Shown here in pieces: positions 1 through 14,074 of a stretch of 64,000 bases of DNA (positions are counted from its first letter, which is position 1; each line of letters begins with the position of its first letter). Below the pieces are notes generated by a model. That model made no database searches, was not told the DNA's origin, and worked only from the letters and a program-made list of their open reading frames with translations. This DNA is from Phylloscopus collybita. Its lineage: Eukaryota; Chordata; Aves; Passeriformes; Phylloscopidae. A program made the position numbers and the translations under genes. The stretch is from assembly GCA_027886175.1 (NCBI GenBank), contig JAJNNQ010000009.1, positions 8,352,501 through 8,416,500 of the forward strand, in the 5' to 3' direction.

Positions 1-3000
1 AAGGTATCTCTTCTTTGTGTCAGATGTCAGTGGATTTGGGTTTTTTTGTTTGGTTGGTTTGGTTTTAAACTGGTATTAGTAGATATATGAAAAAGGAAAA
101 CTTGTGTGCAGGAACACTGAATTTCAGCACAGGAGAGAAAGCAACAACCCAGCATCAGGCAAGAAGATGCTTGCTCTTTTTGGCTCTGAATCATGATCTC
201 CTTTTAATGCTCTGTTGATCTCAGAGGTGGGTGCCCACAAGACTTGCTGGATCAACACAAAAAAAGTCAAAGGAAATATTTCATTTTCACACCATTTTTT
301 TCTGAATTGAACACATAACCAAATGTAGTTAACTCAGAATAGTATAGTTGTTGCACTTAATAAAACAATTTAAATTATGGTGGAAATGAAGAGTTCCAGA
401 TGAACCAATTGTTTTTTATTCCTGTGGACTAAAAGAACAACAAATCTAAGCAAATTTAATCTGCTGTGTTTTTTATCCTCAATTGAACTTTACTTTGACT
501 TCACTGTACCATGTAGTAATTTGGTCAAAATCATAGAAAACTTGCCTTTTATGCTGCCATGCAGCTTTGTACTGACATGGTTTTGAGGTTCTCTGCATAC
601 ATTTTTAAGGATAAGCTAAAGATGGAGTGATGAGTCAGGTCCTTGGTCTGCTTCTGCTGTTCTTCACACTAAAAGGCACAAATAGAGGAAGGGGGAAAGG
701 TTATCGTGGCCAAACAAGATAAAAACAACCAGAATATGAAGAAATAAAGGTGGATTTCTTTTCAACCTGCATCAAACAGCTACAAGTTAGGTGTTTGGTT
801 TAATGTTCAGCAATTTTGGCAGCACTTGCAGTATCATCCCTGCCAAGTAGGGATGCACAGAGAGGGGAAACACATGACCCTCTACAGGTGTCCCTCTTGC
901 CTCTCTGCACAGTAAAAGTCAAGACAATCTCTCAGACTTGACATCTGACTTCTGTCCAGCTCCTGCCCCGGGTGGGGACCATGAGGCATTGGAAGGATGT
1001 GCTTGCTGCTGTGGAGAGCCACCTCGTTTAACACACACATCCTCCATCCCAGCAAACCCTGTGGAGACTTGGTGTGGAGCCCTGGAGGTGGCCAGGCTTC
1101 TGGCCTGACAGCCAAGAGGTACTGATAAGATCTGGCCAAGTCTGGCTATCATGGCTGTCAAATGGTCCGTTGTGAGAGCAAAACCTGTGCTTGGTGTCTT
1201 AGCAATTGTAAGCAGCTGCTGGGATTTTTTTCCCTCTTGCTAAATGGGAGAGGACAGCTCCTCAAGCCTGACCAAGCCTGGGTGACCCTTCAGGGCTGCC
1301 AAGGGGATCGAATCTGCCTCACCCTAAGCAAGGAGCAAGGCAGGGTCAGGCGAGCTCTGCCAAAGGTGGAGGCAGAGCACATCATGTTTCAGCAGCTCTG
1401 AGAAACACAGCAGAGCATTTTACCTGCTGACAGCTCCACAGAAGACCCCAAGCTCCTGCTGCAGAGGGCTGCCAAAAGCCCCAGGTGCTGGCATCCTTCC
1501 AGCTGCTTCCCCTCTGCTCTTTTCCCTGCTGACCTGTTCAGGCAGTGAGAAAGTAGATGGGAATGAGGGAAAGACTTCCCAGCTCATTTGGTTCCCCCTT
1601 TGACAAGGTAGACGTATTCCATGCGTTATCTGCATGGGGTCATTCAGATCTGTGAGGAAGCACCGTTTCAGATCACCTGGTATAAGCTTCTGAAAAGTTC
1701 CTCTTGTGCACCTCGAAAGCCCAGTTGCTGTGAACCTGAAAAGTGGATATCTGAAAAAAGTGGCTCTGGGATACAAGGGATGTAAGTGTCAACCCTTCAA
1801 CCCCAACTTGTCAAATGTTGTTCTCCTTTACTGCATGGAAGCTTCACTTAAGCACAAGCTTGTTTGCTTATTTATTAAGTACATATGTTTTATGGAGTCT
1901 GTGATCTGCAGAAAACATTCCAGCTTTTGGACCCAAGGGCAAAATCCTTCTTTCCAATCTTTACAGACGATCTTTATGCTGAAATTTTGCTCTTCCTAAG
2001 GGATTTCCATGTATTGAAGGAAAGAGAAATATCAGAGCTCAAATCCACCAGGTGTATCTGAAAGGAAAAACCTGTTTTGTTGTCCTCCTCATTGCCTCCC
2101 TCGGCAAAAGGGGAAATGCAAAATGGAAAATGCAGTAGAAAATATGATGATTGATAGTGCTAATATTTAATAAACTGACTGTTCTTTACTAAATCTGGTG
2201 GCTTTTTGCAATGAAATGGTAGTTCCATTAACATTAACAGGACTTCATAGCTCAACAAAGGAATGGAGATACTTCTCAAACACTTATCTTAAACATTTTC
2301 TGTGAGAAAGCAACATTTGAAAAGGTTTCCTTTCCACTCTTTAGATGTGTGTGATCTTGGATCACCCCTCTAGTTTCTCTTCCTTTTTTTTTTCACCAAG
2401 TGTAGTCATTTCCAATAAGGTTCATGAAGGGTTTCTGCTTTTGAAGGTCCCAAATGGCTTAAATCACTCCTAGCACAAATGCACTCTCTATTGTGGAAAC
2501 TGAAACCTGCCACACCATAAGGTGATCTGTATATTAGAACCAGATATCCCTTCACATCTGTATTTCCAAGCAGCAAAGTGGTATGTTTTGAGTTAACCTA
2601 CTTTCAGAGTGGCTCATCAGATAGAGATATAGCTATAAATACTGCTAAAGGGCTGGTGTTTGCCAGACTTTTGCAAGGATGCTGGCAGGGGAGAGGAGGA
2701 AGTGTGGGCAAGGAATACTCTCCTTTGCAAAGTACTTATCACCTACACAAATTACCACAACTGCACACCATGATGAAAGGGCACCTTTTCCTCCCACTAA
2801 GGAAACTGTGGTCCCTTGCCAGATGAAAACAGAGGTTTGGGGGCTCCAGGCTGAACCCCTGTTAACTCCATCCTCTAAACCTAAGTGCAAATGGTGTGAC
2901 ATGGCTTGGTTCTTCCCTACCAAAACAGGGTGATCTGATATCCACCAGGAGAAGTCTATGGACTTTATTACCCTTTAAATGCCCTGACATGGACTGAAAG

Positions 3001-5563
3001 GGGACTGATAGGCCAAAAACTTCCAGGGAGTAAGTTTACAGTCAGGACTGAGAACACACATATGCCCAAGCCCGTGCCATGATCCGTATTACCTGCTCAC
3101 GCACGCTCAGACAAGAAAGCCAAGCCATACAGGGCATTTGAGCAGGACAAGGCAAGACCAAGACATCTGTGACCTGGAGTGGAGAGGCCACACCATCACA
3201 GTGTGCTCGTTAAAGGGTGCAGTCCCACCTCCAGCTGAGCTCCTCCCCTCACGAAATTCAGTTGACTGCACCTTCCCTGCAGAGCTGTCCTTCATGACTC
3301 TGCCCCGTGCTCTGTGCTGTCATGGAGCACTGAGAACTCTTCCCCAAGACAGACAGCTGGAAGGGGCCATGCAAAGCCATTCACCTGACCTTTCCTGTAT
3401 GATGGCCACCCCCAAAACATGTGGAAAATGTTGGCTAGACATGCTCTTTATTTAAGAGGAACTTGGGATGAAAAGGTTAAACATAGAAGTCACCGTTTAG
3501 TTCGATTAGTCCCCTCCAGCAGATGTGGGGGGATAATTTTTGCATGAGAAGGACATAAAAAGGACATTGGCACCTCTTCCCACTTAGCCAGGATGGCAGA
3601 CAACTAAGCTGCACTTTCAGCTCTCCTCACCCACTTCTCCAGTACTGTCTTCATTTAAATAGAACTTTAGCTTCCTCTGGGCAAGACATGCATTTACGAA
3701 GTCTAATATGGAAATTTTCCTGCAGCAAGGCCACTTATTGCTCCAATTTCAGTTAACTGCAGTGTAGATTTTATTATTCATAGCCAGAGGCTTGTGTAAA
3801 TTTCTGGGTTGACTTCTCATGTCCTGGCAAGGGCAGAATGTGAGCTGAGGTGCTCAGGTTTCATAATGAATTACTGTGGGAACTGGCTCGCGCCATCCTA
3901 ACACAACTCAAGGAGTTTGGGAAGTCAAAGGGGAATCTTATGAGAAGGAGCTGATATGGTTGGGTTTCCTGCCGAGCCCCACTGAGATCCTGGGGAAGAT
4001 AGCACTCCCCAGTGCTGCTCCACCAGAGAAAGCAAACAGAGCTTTACCACCGAGTTCACTCTGTGCTTGACCCAGCCTTCCTACTGCTTCAGGGTTTTCT
4101 AGGACTAATCAGAATTGATAACAAAATAATTCAGAACAAGAAAGCGAATGCATTTGGGGTTTCCATGGATTTACATTAGGATCTGAGTTCCTAACAATAT
4201 TAATTTTGACGAGGTTCAATCCTTTCTAAAGGCATTTCAACACTATTTTCAGGCTGTATGAAAATGTAATTTTTGTATACTGTAATAAACATATTCATAT
4301 GTATGTAACTGTATATGTCTCCAGATATGTATCTCCACACATGCTGGAGCACTGCAAACCATTTATAATCTATTACAGAACCATTTGAAAATTACATTCA
4401 TTCCCATATTTTAGTGACTCCCATAAACTCTAACTTCTCATGGATTTCTTATAGAGATTATTTCTGGACTCACTCAAAAATGTATGGCTTTACATTTGCA
4501 TATATATCATTGGTGAAACGGTTTTTGTTTGGAGGGGGAAAATGTATGCTTTACTCAAGTATGATTTAGAGAAGCATAATTTTCACATGACAAGGGAAAA
4601 CACTTTCCTTGATCTAATGACAGTTTTAAAGGTTGAATAGTTGTTCTCGTTTATGATGAATGACTCAAAAGTCGGTGGAAAGGAGATGCTTTCTGTTTTC
4701 TCTCTATGCAGATCACACTTGCTTCTTATTAATATAAATCATAAATACATGTGATTTTTAATATAAGAAAGTTTCATGTACTTTTCACAAGTTTTCTTGA
4801 ACATTCGAATTTTGCATAGCATATACACAGTTTGAAAGCTAGTATGATGTTTACTCCAATGTTAATAATGTTTGGGGGCTAACTTTGATCCATGCATCAA
4901 TTTTCCTTTTACACAACTGTAAAAGTACAAAGGATGTTTTGTACTGTAAGTTCTTAATGCTTTCTTTGATTGAAATTGGCTCTGTCCTGGAATTAATCTA
5001 AAACTCCTGAGTCAATCAGATTTAAGAAGGTATGAGTTTTTACGAAATTCACTAAGCTCCAACAGTTTTTGAAGTTTGATCTGAGAATCCAATCTATCAA
5101 CACATGTGGACATTCATTACAGTCCTTGACAAAGTTTAGTGCTCTGCTAAAATAATTCAAGACTGGATAAAGGAAAGGGAACAGCATTTTAATTTTTACT
5201 TCTGAATCCTCAGCTTCAAGTTTTGGCAGAAAATCTTCAGATTCAAACAGTGGATGCACACAAACAAACGAAAGACTACCTTGTTATTCAAAAAATAATT
5301 TGATTTTTTTCTAGGGTTGCATACACAAAAATCAAATTTTAAATGTTATTTCAAAATTGAGAGTTATATTCTCTTGTGACAGTGCAAGATTTATTTTTTT
5401 AGTTCCCTAGCTCTTTTGATTTAGGTAAAATAATGAGTAGTATGCTGTGCTTCATTTCAGGAAACCTTAATTTTCTGGGGGAAAATAATTCCAAAAAACT
5501 TACTTGATAATAGGTTCATGTTTTGAAAAGCTTTGAAAAGTCGGGGGGGTTTTTTGGTTTTGT

Positions 5564-5565
<2 letters not shown>
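1..5565. other. Upstream intergenic DNA, no gene recognised
   Basis: This is AT-rich sequence with only short scattered open frames and no recognisable domain, tRNA or repeat-family sequence. The open frames near 882-1400, 1420-1776 and 2578-2933 overlap on both strands, have no codon bias and match no family I know. Small T and A runs occur (for example at 2381-2393), but nothing here supports a gene. Confidence 0.7.
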
Positions 5566-5607
<42 letters not shown>

Positions 5608-5812
5608 CCCAGTGTCTCTGTATTTTCTAGCGTGATTGTTAACACAACAAAATATCCATGGTTAGGTCTGGTAAGGATCTCTTTCCATAATGCTCTTTTG
5701 TCTGTATAACAATAATAAAAGCTTTATTGGCACCTATTTCACATGACCTCCATAATTCTCCTGTGGCTGACCCTAACCAGTACCAATAAAACCATGCATT
5801 TTCTCACTGTAC

Positions 5813-5844
<32 letters not shown>
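5566..5844. repeat. Poly-T / 208 bp / poly-A inverted homopolymer unit
   Basis: A 42-base T run (5566-5607) and a 29-base A run (5816-5844) flank 208 bp in inverted orientation. The A run lies 25 bases after an AATAAA (5785-5790), the spacing of a real polyadenylated RNA end, so the segment could be a retrocopy of a polyadenylated transcript. I see no coding homology and no clear target-site duplication. The alternative is two independent homopolymer expansions. Confidence 0.45.
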
Positions 5845-5848
<4 letters not shown>

Positions 5849-6089
5849 AAAACTGTAAAAGGAAATCAATGCCAAAGATCTTTCTAGAAAACTCACTTTA
5901 AAACTGAATTGTATTATAATCGTTATCTCATTTTCTGCAGGGAGTACTTTTTCTTTTATTTCAGGATCTCACATTATTTGCTGATGATTTGTTTTCACCC
6001 TCTTTCCCCATTTCCACTCAAACAATTCAACATTTCTGAAAGGGCCCAGGAATTTTAACACAAGGGAATAGATATTCCCCAAAATCATT

Positions 6090-6330
6090 CTCGAACTGTT
6101 TTCTTAGTTAACACATTCGGGTACCCAAAGACATTCTCCAGGTCGATAATTTATCATGGGTTAAAATTGCCCTCACTTCGGCAGAAGCCAGCTCTTAAGC
6201 GATGCTATTCATGCTGCGAGTTGTATGGCATCTCTAACGAGCAATAAATAGGCATCGCGGACAGTCAGGACATGCCACAGGCTGGAAGTTTCCATCCAAA
6301 GCACTCCGTGACTATCTGTGAATAATGAAC
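6090..6330. promoter_or_regulatory. Candidate conserved noncoding element upstream of HMX1
   Basis: This AT-leaning block keeps many CpG dinucleotides (for example at 6118, 6143, 6178, 6200, 6238 and 6257), whereas neighbouring DNA has almost none. It also has balanced composition without simple repeats. Retained CpG in otherwise CpG-poor DNA is typical of old constrained enhancers. It lies about 5 kb upstream of the HMX1 start. The call is inference from composition only. Confidence 0.25.
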
Positions 6331-6599
6331 ACATTCATGGGACGCAGCATGGGCTGTGCAGAGCCCTTGAAAGGGGAAAAGTTCTCTTCCAGTATCACTG
6401 GTGGTGACGAATTCAGCTGGCCTGGGTTTATGAAGATAATACACTGGACAGAAAAACAATTTGCTCTGTTTCCCCATCTTCAGGGGCCCGTTAAAATTTA
6501 CTGCAAACCCAGGAAGGAATCCACGAAGTGTTGCTGCACTCAAATGTTATTTAGCTCACGCTTGAGAGGCGTTAGGGTTTTCTACCTGCAAGAAAAAGT

Positions 6600-6910
6600 T
6601 TCTCACTGCCGTGTCCTTGTCCTTTCCGTGTTCCCTGCCGCAGAGGCCACCCCAAAAAAGGTTATCCCCGTGAGACGCCCATGGGACATCCATCCAGGCG
6701 TGGGGGCTGGTAGGGACACCCCTCTGAAAAGTCCCCTCCGCTTGTCCCTGCGGGGCTCAGCGGGGCGTAACCCACCAGCCCTGGGTCCTGCTCCGCACCC
6801 GCCGCTTCTGGAGGGCGGCAGAGCCGGAGCGGGGACCTGGCAAACTCCAGCGGGACGGGAGATGCCCGGGCGGGAGAGTTTGGGTGGCTCCCCGGGAAGG
6901 TGAGCGAGCC
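6600..6910. other. Small CpG-rich block
   Basis: GC- and CpG-dense DNA is open in overlapping frames on both strands (6325-6903 + and 6603-6977 -). Long open frames on both strands are expected where stop codons are rare because of GC content. There is no domain, so I do not call a gene. It may be an outlying CpG island of the HMX1 regulatory domain. Confidence 0.4.
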
Positions 6911-7291
6911 CCCGCCTCCCCAAAAAAGGATCAGGAGAGGAAGGTGTTACACAGAGGTTTAGAGGGGGTGCAATCATCTTCTGGCTGATCTTTGTTTTAT
7001 GGGGGTTGTTTGTTTGTTATTTTGTTGTTTTCTTGGTTTATTATTGCTTCTAGGTAGGTATCCCAACCATCCCACCACCTCTGCTCCTCTGAAGGGGTTT
7101 TTGAGAAAAAAAAAAGCAACTTTCTATGAACTGTTTTTGCCTTTTGGTGGCACATGACTGTTTACTGAAGATGTTAATACAGCTTTTATTTGTTTTATTT
7201 TTATACCTAAACACCTGAACAGAATATGGCTGAAACACTACTTTAAATTCACATACAAGCATATATATACACTTGGGTTTATGCGTATAAA

Positions 7292-7311
7292 TTATATATA
7301 TATATATAATG

Positions 7312-7355
<44 letters not shown>
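7292..7355. repeat. (TA)n microsatellite
   Basis: Two nearly adjacent pure TA tracts (7292-7308 and 7312-7355, about 22 dinucleotides in the longer one) are separated by a short interruption. Such tracts can extrude cruciforms and are length-unstable. Confidence 0.95.
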
Positions 7356-7357
<2 letters not shown>

Positions 7358-7479
7358 ATCAACTAGAGACAGATATTGGCCAAGAATTCCCTTACCCCCA
7401 GCGATGCCGTCTGATCTCTTAGGAAGGTGTCAAGAACTGAGGGATCTGTTCAGCACCGCTTTTTCTGAGGCGGAGAAGG

Positions 7480-8570
7480 GAGCATGATGCCCCTGCCCAA
7501 AGCCACCTCTGCCCGCAGCGCTGCGGGTCACCAGTCCCCCGCAAAGATCCGGGCTCCAAACACCGCGGCCCTTAAAGGCAAAGAGCAGCAGAGGTTAGGG
7601 GTGCGAGCGATAAAGCCTGCCTTTCATTTCGCTTCTATTTTACGACGCATCGAGGAAGGGAGAGCGAGGGGAGACATCAAACACCAGCAGGGTAATTGCA
7701 TTCACATTGCAGGAAGCCGCTCCGCTCCGTGCGGGAGGCGGCCGGGCAGCGGCGGGAGCGGCCGGCCCCCCAGCACCGTGACTCCCTGGAGGCTCTTGAC
7801 ACACTCACACACACGTTTTCGGCCCCAAATACAGCCCTCCGTCTGCTGATTCCCTACGGAGCCCGGCCCCAAATCCCCGCTTCTGCCTGCCCTCTGCGTG
7901 GCAGCCGCTGCCGAGCAAACCCTGACAGAGGCTCAGAGCCGTCGGAGCCGGTGCCGGGGGGACACCCCACGGGCATCCCAGGCCGTGCGGCCGGGGGCAT
8001 CCCAGGCCGGTGCTGGGCACGAACTGGAAGCCAGGACTGTTCAGCCGAGCAGACCCCACCGGCAGCGGGGCCAGGACCGCAGCCCGCGGCCGTCCCGCAC
8101 CTCGCGGAGCTGCGCTGCACATGAAAGCCTCCGACGCCTCATAAAACATGTACCTGGGAAATAAGCAGAGCCAAGGATGGAAAAAAAAAAAAAAAACATA
8201 AGAGATCACATCGCCTCTAGTGCGGACCCGCTCTCAAAGGCAACTCCGTAGAAAACACGTGGTTTTTTCTCCCTCCTGACCCACGGGAGGCATTAAGACC
8301 TGCCCAGGGAAATTCTCTCCAGTCTCCCTTCTGCAAAAAACCCCCAAAGATTTACCGTGCCGCAAGGAGATGGCCGTGGAGGAGAAGGCCGTGGGGGAAG
8401 GACTGGTCTGGCTCGGCGGCGGGCACGCTGAACCCGGCCCGGGCACTGCGGCACGGCCCCTGCCCGGCGCGGGGCAGCCCGGGGCGATGGCAAAGCCCGC
8501 GGCACACCGGGACCCCCCGGCCCCGCTGCCTCCGGGCAAGTGATTCCAAAGGCACAAGGGCAGCGGCCAA
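7480..8570. other. CpG-rich blocks 3-4 kb upstream of HMX1
   Basis: Two CpG-dense stretches (about 7490-8130 and 8390-8560) are separated by a short AT-rich stretch with a 16-base A run (8181-8196). The first contains a short direct repeat, two copies of GGCATCCCAGGCCG (starting near 7972 and 7995). Many overlapping open frames exist on both strands but none has a recognisable domain or splice architecture. An unannotated promoter or noncoding RNA start is possible; nothing in the sequence proves one. Confidence 0.45.
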
Positions 8571-8639
8571 GCATGTCTTTCGAACGTTAAATTAAGAAAA
8601 TGCAATCATTTGGTGGTTTTTTTCCTGCTTCCTGCCCTG

Positions 8640-9300
8640 ATGGATGGCTGCAGGAGACACACGCCCTTTTTATTATCGTCATCATATTAAACACTAAGGA
8701 TAGGAAGCCTGAAATGTTACTAATGCCACTTAGCAATGCAAAAAGTGTGTAAACATAATGACGAGCTTAAAAAAAAATTCCCCATAAACACGGACCTGCA
8801 TGTACAAGTATTGCATTTGCAGGTAGAGAGTTATAATCATCCTGATTTTGTGTTTCAGGAATACGTCTGAGTATACATGATTTTCACAAGCACAGTTCAG
8901 CATTATTGCACACCATACGTTATACTAAAGAAAAAAAGAGAGGGAGGAAAGCAAGAGCAAATTTAACTGTGGTGATTTTAATAAACTATTTATCAGTGGA
9001 AAGAAGAAAATATTACATAAGTTGCATAATCACACTGTAGGGACACTTTATAAAATATGGGTATAGGGCATAAGCACATCTTATGGATATACAGATTGTA
9101 TATGTGATGTATAGAAGCAATCACGGGCCACACTTTTCTCTTTATTCCGGAAAGCACACATATATTTTCTGAATCTGGCAGTCAAATAGCGCTGACGGTT
9201 TATGAATGCATAAGAACTATCGGCAACCTCATATTTCCTACACAGGAACAAGCAAAATGTGCAGAGCATGAAAGTCGTATTTGTTAAGGTCACTTCTGTG
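8640..9300. promoter_or_regulatory. AT-rich block with homeodomain-type motifs, possible enhancer
   Basis: A complex AT-rich stretch lies between CpG islands and lacks simple repeats. It contains several TAAT/ATTA cores, TTATTAT- and AATAAAC-type motifs and occasional retained CpGs (8859-8870, 8919-8925, 9121-9200). The composition fits a developmental enhancer but proves nothing. The alternative is neutral spacer. Confidence 0.2.
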
Positions 9301-9484
9301 CAACAAGTGACAAATGCTCTGTCGGCTTACAATTCACTGGACTGCCCTCGGTGTCTGCCCAAATGAGAGAGAATGCCGAATGTGCCGCTGTATATTCACA
9401 CTTTTCCAGGGTCCATTTCAGAGCTTCAGAAAGGCTGTATTTGTGTATTTGTCTTTCTGGAGCCGTTGGAATGGAATTATTGCC

Positions 9485-9522
9485 TTTTTTTTTTTTTTTC
9501 CTTTTTTTTTTTTTTTTTTTTT
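9485..9522. repeat. Poly-T tract (T15-CC-T21)
   Basis: Two T runs (9485-9499 and 9502-9522) are split by CC, immediately before a CpG-rich block. This is one of a series of long T runs on the + strand around HMX1. Confidence 0.9.
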
Positions 9523-9539
9523 GTGTTCTTTCAAAAATA

Positions 9540-10190
9540 GGCCCCGACCTCAAAGGTCCCCAGTGCCACTCCGGGAAAGGCAGCGAGACCGCTCCGTGGC
9601 GGGGAGGCCGGCTCGGCTCCCGGCTGCGCCCCGCGCCCGCCGGACACTCCGGCTGGGCAGCAAGCGGTGCCCCCGCTCCACAGCGGGAGGCGGAGGCGGG
9701 GCTTGGGAAAAGGGGACTTGGCCAGGAGTACCGCGAAGGGGAACAAGGAGGGATCCTCCGGCAGAGAAGAGCAGAGGAGGAGAGGATGAACATCGCAGGG
9801 GCATCTCTGTACTCACCCAAACCTCCACGGGTCTCCGACGTGCACTCTGGACCGAGCCGCCCCTCTACCAGCCTGGTCCCAAGGGAAAAGGCAGCGGGTA
9901 ACCCTGCTGCTCCGGCGCCCCGCAGAGAGGGGGACTTTGGTGGGGTTGCTGGGGTCCACGTCTCAAGGAGCGCTCCAGAGGCTCGGAAAAAATGTGGAAG
10001 ACGACTTTAGAGCTTCCCACGAAATGGCATTACAGTAAGATACTGATAAAAAAAGTCGGGCTGAAGAGGAGTAACGCCAGGAAGCACGGGCCGAGTCCTG
10101 GACATCGCCTCTGCCTCCTCGCCTGGGGCGGCGGGAGACGGGGAGCCCCGGACGGCCCCTTCTCCGATGAGCGGGGCGGTCTGTCTTTCT
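9540..10190. other. CpG-rich block upstream of HMX1
   Basis: Dense CpG and GC, with long overlapping open frames on both strands (for example 9314-10010 + and 9290-9820 -) that have no domain and start inside or cross a homopolymer. I read it as part of the broad CpG-rich domain of the HMX1 locus and do not call a protein. Confidence 0.5.
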
Positions 10191-10585
10191 AAATAAACTA
10201 CACCCACACCGTATGTGCATCTATAAAAATATATCCGTACAGGTATATACACGGATATAAGGCAAACACAACGGACCTCGGGAGACTCCTTAGAGGAGAG
10301 TCCTCTCCCCTTCCCAAGCAGGCACCCCTCCCCTCCACCGGCAGGACACCCACTGCCTGCTCACGGGAGCCGCCGCCCCTCCGCCACTCTCCCAAAACCG
10401 ACTCAAAAACGCCTCAACCAGGGGGCTCCGGGCAGAGCACAACCTCAGCGCTCCGCCGGTGAGGCGGCCGGGCCGGCGCGGCCGGAGCGGGCTCTGCGGG
10501 CGGCGGAGGGCGCATCTCCCCCGTCCATCGCCGCCGCCGCCGCCACATGAAAGCGCTCGGCGGGGGGTGGGCGGGGGCGATTATT

Positions 10586-10666
10586 ATTAATGATATTAAT
10601 GACATTAATGACATTAATGATATTAATGATATTAATGACATTAACGACATTAATGATATTAATATA
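10586..10666. repeat. Nine-copy 9-bp array ATTAATGAY with homeodomain cores
   Basis: Nine head-to-tail 9-bp units read ATTAATGAT or ATTAATGAC. Unit 7 is ATTAACGAC and the last degenerates to ATTAATATA. Each full unit holds the palindrome ATTAAT, so it presents a TAAT homeodomain core on both strands, about 17 cores in 81 bp. It sits 700 bp before the HMX1 start codon and 22 bp before the first CCAAT box. Whether it binds homeodomain proteins, including HMX1 itself, is inference. Confidence 0.9.
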
Positions 10667-10687
10667 AGCGCGATGTCCGCGGCGCCG

Positions 10688-10728
10688 ATTGGCTGCCGGG
10701 GCTGCCCGCTGAGCCCGCTGCAGCCAAT
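10688..10728. promoter_or_regulatory. Pair of opposed CCAAT boxes (NF-Y type)
   Basis: An inverted CCAAT (ATTGG, 10688-10692, within GATTGGCTG) and a direct CCAAT (10724-10728, within AGCCAATGG) both match the extended NF-Y consensus, separated by 31 bp. They lie directly downstream of the ATTAATGAY array. Paired CCAAT boxes are a common mark of developmental CpG-island promoters. Confidence 0.6.
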
Positions 10729-10861
10729 GGAAGGCCCGGGACGGGGGGCGGCCGAGCCCCCCCGGCTGCGGCCCGAGCGCCGCCGCCGCCCCCCCCGCAC
10801 CGGGATTTGCTCCCTAATTGACCTAAATAAGGAGCTCGTGAACGGCGGCCCCGGGGCGGCG

Positions 10862-10960
10862 CGCACACACCCGGACACACAGACACACACGGCCACGGAC
10901 GCGCACACGGACGCGCACACGGACACGCACACGGACACACAGACACACGCACACGCCCGG
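10862..10960. repeat. CA-rich hexamer array (CACACGGACGCG type)
   Basis: An imperfect tandem array of CACACA, CACAGA, CACGGA and CGCGCA hexamers lies in the HMX1 5' region. Alternating purine-pyrimidine with CpG gives Z-DNA potential. A compositionally similar CACAGA array lies in the SOHo intron (22841-23033). Confidence 0.85.
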
Positions 10961-11365
10961 CAGCGCCCGGCGCCCGCCGCTTCCCCCGCGCAGATCCCGT
11001 TCGGCGCGGCGCTCCGCCCACCGCAGGATCGCCCGCTCCTGCCCGCCGTTTAACTCGCATGACATTTTTATTTCGTTATTAGCGTTTTCGCGCAGAATCT
11101 GGCGCCTCCGATGGGTTGTCGGGCTGCCTTTTTTTTTTTTTCCTTCCCCGTTCCCTTCTCCTCCTCCCCCTCCCCCCTCCCCTCCTAGCTTGCAGGAAAT
11201 GATGGCAAACCGCGATCTGAAATGATTACTCCGGAAAAAAACGCTTTTATACCAGGAGAGCATCCACGGGGCTAGGCAGAGGCGAGAGGCGGCCGCGGGG
11301 CAGCGGGGAGCCAAGGACCCAGCCGCCGGCGGAGCCGGGACCCCCTCCCGCAGTTCTCTCCGACG

Positions 11366-11627
11366 ATGCCGGACGAAGCCACGGAAAACGCCGGCTCCAC
11401 CTCCGCCCGCGTCTCGTCCTTCTTCATCGAGGACCTGCTGGGCACCGAGGGCACGGCGGGCGGCGGGGCGCGGCGGGCGGCGGCGGCGGGCGGCGGCCGC
11501 GGGGTTCCGCGCTGCGGGCCGCACTCCCCGCTGCGCATCGGCGCCCCGGGCTGCCCCCTCCGCGACGCCGCCGTCGGCTGGTACCGCCGGGCGCACGCCG
11601 CCTTCCTGGGCTGCGCCAGCCCCGACA
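11366..11627 (+). CDS. HMX1: HMX1 homeobox transcription factor, exon 1
   Basis: This exon encodes residues 1-87 of HMX1 (chick GH6), a nuclear NK-like homeodomain transcription factor of eye, ear and cranial sensory ganglia. The ATG at 11366 has A at -3. The N-terminus (MPDEATE) and the eh1-like motif FFIEDLL (residues 19-25, a Groucho/TLE-type repressor motif) match the start of mammalian HMX1, and WYRRAH (72-77) matches its conserved WYPRAH. The donor is GACA|GTAAGT after 11627, phase 1. Joining to exon 2 restores the family sequence SPDTSDRDSPE across the junction, which strongly supports both splice sites. The spliced model is 277 residues against roughly 348 in human; the difference lies in low-complexity acidic and Ala/Gly-rich spacer. 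The reading frame continues open into the intron, but that extension has no family similarity. Confidence 0.93.
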
Positions 11628-13882
<2,255 letters not shown>

Positions 13883-13994
13883 GCGCCCACCTCTGCCGAG
13901 ACCGTGGCCCCCTCGCCCCCTCCCTCGGCTTCCAGCTCCACCCCCCTTCCTCCACGGACTTCTTTATTTTCAACTTACACGTTTCTTGATTTTC

Positions 13995-13999
<5 letters not shown>

Positions 14000-14067
<68 letters not shown>
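14000..14067 (+). repeat. 68-base T homopolymer in HMX1 3' UTR
   Basis: This is the longest homopolymer in the window. It begins after CTGCCC and ends at AACGTGCAATAAA. Its exact length may be affected by sequencing error. Confidence 0.95.
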
Positions 14068-14070
<3 letters not shown>

Positions 14071-14074
14071 GTGC

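Larger units (their letters stand above)
10380..11365 (+). promoter_or_regulatory. HMX1: HMX1 promoter and 5' UTR, CpG island
   Basis: A strong CpG island covers the region from about 10380 through exon 1. It contains the ATTAATGAY array, two CCAAT boxes in opposite orientation (ATTGG 10688-10692; CCAAT 10724-10728), a CA-rich hexamer array (10862-10960), a C-rich strand that could form a G-quadruplex on the minus strand (11160-11187) and a weak TATA-like TTTATA (11246-11251). The start site is not fixed by sequence: the TATA-like element would give a short leader of about 90 bases, while the CCAAT pair would suit a start near 10.8 kb with a longer leader. Confidence 0.65.
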
